Assembly: GCA_040394255.1 (NCBI GenBank)
Contig: JBEBSP010000053.1
Span: 1 to 16,280 of the forward strand
Reading direction: 5' to 3'
DNA length: 16,280 nt
Source: Agaricicola taiwanensis_A
Lineage (GTDB): Bacteria > Pseudomonadota > Alphaproteobacteria > Rhizobiales > Methylopilaceae
This document shows positions 14,633 through 16,280 of this stretch, in pieces. A model generated the notes under the pieces. That model saw only the letters and a list, made by a program, of their open reading frames with translations, did no database searches and had not been told where the DNA came from. The number at the start of each line of letters is the position of its first letter. Position 1 is the first letter of the stretch. The translations under genes and the position numbers were made by a program.

Positions 14633-16033
14633 CTACACGCGCTTGGTATAGCCGATCCCCTCAGGGAATTCGCCCTTGTCGCGCAGGTTTTCGAAACGCT
14701 TGCCCCATTCGCCTGGGAGAGAGGCGACGTCCCTTACTTTCGGCTTGCTCTTGGACGACGTGTTTGTGTGCTTGTCGTCGCCTGTATTCACGAAATTCCT
14801 GACGAGGTCATAGGCTTCCGGCGTCTCTCGCTCGCTGAAGAGGGTAAAGCCGTCCTCATCGGCGAAACTCACCATGATGAAGCCTCGATCCATGAAGTCC
14901 GTGATCACGAACGAAACATTGCCCGCTGTCAGGCGTCCGTTGCCTGAAGGGAAAGTGTCGTCCGTCCAGAGCTTGCCCTCCTGGCTCTCGAAGAAGTCCA
15001 GATAGGCATCGTGGTTTTCGGCGTCGACCAGGCGATTGAACGTATCCTTGCCGACGGTGTGCTCCAAGACGAGCATCTTGTGGTCTATCTTGTCACGTTT
15101 TTCGTTTTCGTAAACGGTCACGATATACGCGCCCTGTCCGAGTTTATTGCCCACTCTCTGGACGTCGAAATGGGCAGAAGGTGGCGGGGACCAGCCGTGT
15201 TCGGCAAGTCTCAAGCCGTCGTGTTCGGCAAGGAAGTCCCTGGCCCGGGTGAACAACTGGCGCTGCTTCTCGATGTGCGCGAACGCTTCGTCCCCCGCGT
15301 CCTTGTAGACGATGCCTTTCCGGGCGACTCCGGCATTGTCCGTATATTCGAAGGCGATGCCGTCGGCGCCGCCTCGTTTGGCTTCTCCAGGATCGCTGAA
15401 GTTCGTGAACTGGTGAAATTCCGGAAGTTGATCCTTGTCGGAATCGGTGAACAGCCTATAGCCTTCGCTGCCGCTGTTTTTCCCATGGAATATCTTCTTG
15501 TCGAGCGCCTTCTGGGCGATGTCATACGCCTCGGGGCTGAGGCTCGCGTCGACCAGGATCATCTTTCGCTTCTGCCCGTCGTCGTTGTCGGAGAATTCGA
15601 CGGCATAGATCTTTTCGCCGGGCTTGGCGAAAGCCGGGACGGTTATGCTCGTCCCGTTCCGGAGGAGGTTTTCCATGGACGGCATCTGATCGGGGGATGT
15701 CACGACCCCGCCCGTCTCCGCCCTGCTTTTTTCAAAGAAATCTCTGACCGAATCCACTCTGGCGAACGCGTCAGGAGAGGTCGACTTGAAGATGATGCGT
15801 TTGGCTTCGTTTCCATCGTCATCGCGATAGGTGAAGCGAATGATACCATTGGTTACCCTCGTGAAGCTCATATAGCTCCCGGCGGGGGGAAGCGCGTCGC
15901 CATCCTCGAACGGCTCGAAGCCATCCTTCTGGGCCTGCTCCAGGAAGAATGCATCCGCCCAGCCGCCGCTGTCCGGGGGTGGCACTTCGCTGGTATGATT
16001 AGGTCTGGCTCCGGCGCCCACAGGTGCAATCAT
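14633..16033 (-). CDS. Unrecognised protein of five degenerate ~80-residue repeats
   Basis: I do not recognise this family. The 466-residue product starts at ATG 16033, with GGGG six bases upstream; the open frame extends to a TTG at 16051, a weaker start. There is no signal peptide or membrane segment. After a Pro/Gly-rich head (1-24), a unit recurs five times: beta-like stretch, Y/F-x-D-x-D-G-x-x-x-K-R, I/V-I-F, then S-P-E/D-A-Y/F-D-x-V and a helix. Cores lie at about 53-102, 128-182, 205-262, 287-336 and 372-416; the D-D-G turns are spaced 77-83 residues apart (74, 153, 235, about 312, 395). The acidic turn has decayed in unit four, and unit five lacks the K-R. The tail is Lys/Ser-rich near 420-435. 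It is highly charged, so it is probably soluble. It could be a binding scaffold or an effector; I infer no function. Confidence 0.8.
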   Translation of the reverse strand: MIAPVGAGARPNHTSEVPPPDSGGWADAFFLEQAQKDGFEPFEDGDALPPAGSYMSFTRVTNGIIRFTYRDDDGNEAKRIIFKSTSPDAFARVDSVRDFFEKSRAETGGVVTSPDQMPSMENLLRNGTSITVPAFAKPGEKIYAVEFSDNDDGQKRKMILVDASLSPEAYDIAQKALDKKIFHGKNSGSEGYRLFTDSDKDQLPEFHQFTNFSDPGEAKRGGADGIAFEYTDNAGVARKGIVYKDAGDEAFAHIEKQRQLFTRARDFLAEHDGLRLAEHGWSPPPSAHFDVQRVGNKLGQGAYIVTVYENEKRDKIDHKMLVLEHTVGKDTFNRLVDAENHDAYLDFFESQEGKLWTDDTFPSGNGRLTAGNVSFVITDFMDRGFIMVSFADEDGFTLFSERETPEAYDLVRNFVNTGDDKHTNTSSKSKPKVRDVASLPGEWGKRFENLRDKGEFPEGIGYTKRV

Positions 16034-16161
16034 GAATTTCCCCAACTGCAACTAATTTAATTGACAATATGTATTGTATATATGCCATGGCATATAGCTT
16101 GTGAGCGATCACAAGTAAACTATATTTAAGTATATGCGGGATGTATCGATTCCTTCGGGCA
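16034..16161 (-). promoter_or_regulatory. Promoter with four tandem dyads, one lac-operator-like
   Basis: Upstream of the repeat-protein gene is an AT-rich 128-bp spacer with four consecutive dyads: ACAATA-TG-TATTGT (16064-16077); TATATGCCATGGCATATA (16079-16096, perfect); CTTGTGA-GCGA-TCACAAG (16098-16115, perfect 7-bp arms); and TATATTTAAGTATA (16121-16134, 12 of 14). Centres are 17, 19 and 21 bp apart. On the minus strand TTTACT (16119-16114) and TATATG (16096-16091) are 17 bp apart, a plausible -35/-10 pair, and the third dyad fills that spacer. Its core TTGTGAGCGATCACAA differs from the ideal symmetric lac operator at one of sixteen positions and has the central CG typical of LacI-family sites. 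No LacI-type gene is visible in the window. Confidence 0.6.
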
Positions 16162-16280
16162 TCAGCCACCTTCGCCGCTGTGCCAGAGAGCTTCCAGCCC
16201 CTTTCGGAAGTCGGGATAGCGGAGCGTCACGCCCAGCCGCTCCTTGATGCCCCGGTTGGCGACGCGCTTGTTCTCGTCCC
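16162..16280 (-). CDS. NAD(P)-dependent SDR/epimerase-like protein, C-terminal end
   Basis: The last 38 residues of a minus-strand gene enter from the right edge, reading D-E-N-K-R-V-A-N-R, then I-K-E-R-L-G-V-T-L-R-Y-P-D-F-R-K-G-L-E-A-L-W, and ending with TGA at 16164-16162. The E-N-K-R-V-x-N-x-x-I-K-E-x-L-G-V-x-L-x-Y-P-D-x-R-x-G-L pattern is the conserved end of YeeZ-like SDR oxidoreductases (atypical extended SDRs, NAD-dependent epimerase family). The catalytic and Rossmann parts are outside the window, so activity cannot be judged. It points the same way as the repeat-protein gene, 128 bp upstream of it, with the dyad-rich promoter between them. Confidence 0.72.
   Translation of the reverse strand, partial: DENKRVANRGIKERLGVTLRYPDFRKGLEALWHSGEGG

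Noticed and set aside
15011..16060. 349-codon plus-strand open frame opposite the repeat protein
   Set aside because: The minus-strand reading is longer, has a ribosome binding site and shows repeats at the protein level; the plus reading starts inside that gene and is its codon-aligned complement.
16098..16115. CRP/FNR-type site reading TGTGA...TCACA
   Set aside because: CRP sites need six bases between the arms and this has four; the central CG and the outer TTG/CAA fit a LacI-family operator better.

Overview
The window looks like an accessory-rich stretch of an alphaproteobacterial chromosome. The housekeeping block hrcA / rph / rdgB / hemW is typical of Alphaproteobacteria, and its protein sequences read most like Hyphomicrobiales; this is my judgement from sequence memory, not a search. 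Base composition is uneven: hrcA and much of rph are very GC-rich, while the transport and secretion genes to the left are clearly less so.

Layout. 1-380 (-): 5'-end fragment of an exported helical-repeat-like protein. 381-1081: non-coding stretch with two dyad elements. 1082-8347 (+): a probable six-gene unit of two metallo-beta-lactamase-fold (MBL) proteins of the flavodiiron type with degenerate metal sites, an Fe(III)/phosphonate-type ABC importer (ATPase, fused double permease, periplasmic binding protein) and a 14-segment DHA2-like MFS exporter. 8348-8826: non-coding, with hairpins. 8827-10605 (+): an outer-membrane two-partner-secretion transporter (TpsB/FhaC/ShlB type) with no TpsA neighbour. 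10608-13122 (-): rph, rdgB and hemW, chained by 4-bp overlaps. 13303-14391 (+): hrcA, divergent from rph across a spacer holding a perfect 14-bp inverted repeat. 14633-16033 (-): an unrecognised protein of five degenerate repeats of about 80 residues. Its upstream region carries four consecutive dyads, one of them nearly the ideal lac operator and lying exactly between a plausible -35 and -10. 16162-16280 (-): C-terminal end of an SDR/epimerase-family oxidoreductase.

How the genes may work together. The MBL-ABC-MFS unit looks like a self-contained uptake, processing and export module. The binding protein resembles FbpA-type proteins but seems to lack their iron-binding Tyr-Tyr pair, so an organic or phosphorus-containing ligand is at least as likely as iron. 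The two MBL proteins lack different first-shell metal ligands, which suggests a heteromeric or neofunctionalised pair. The second unusual item is the five-repeat protein and its dense operator region. Everything from hemW to hrcA is ordinary core biology, apart from an apparent 10-residue insertion next to the RdgB base-recognition motif and the absence of grpE after hrcA.
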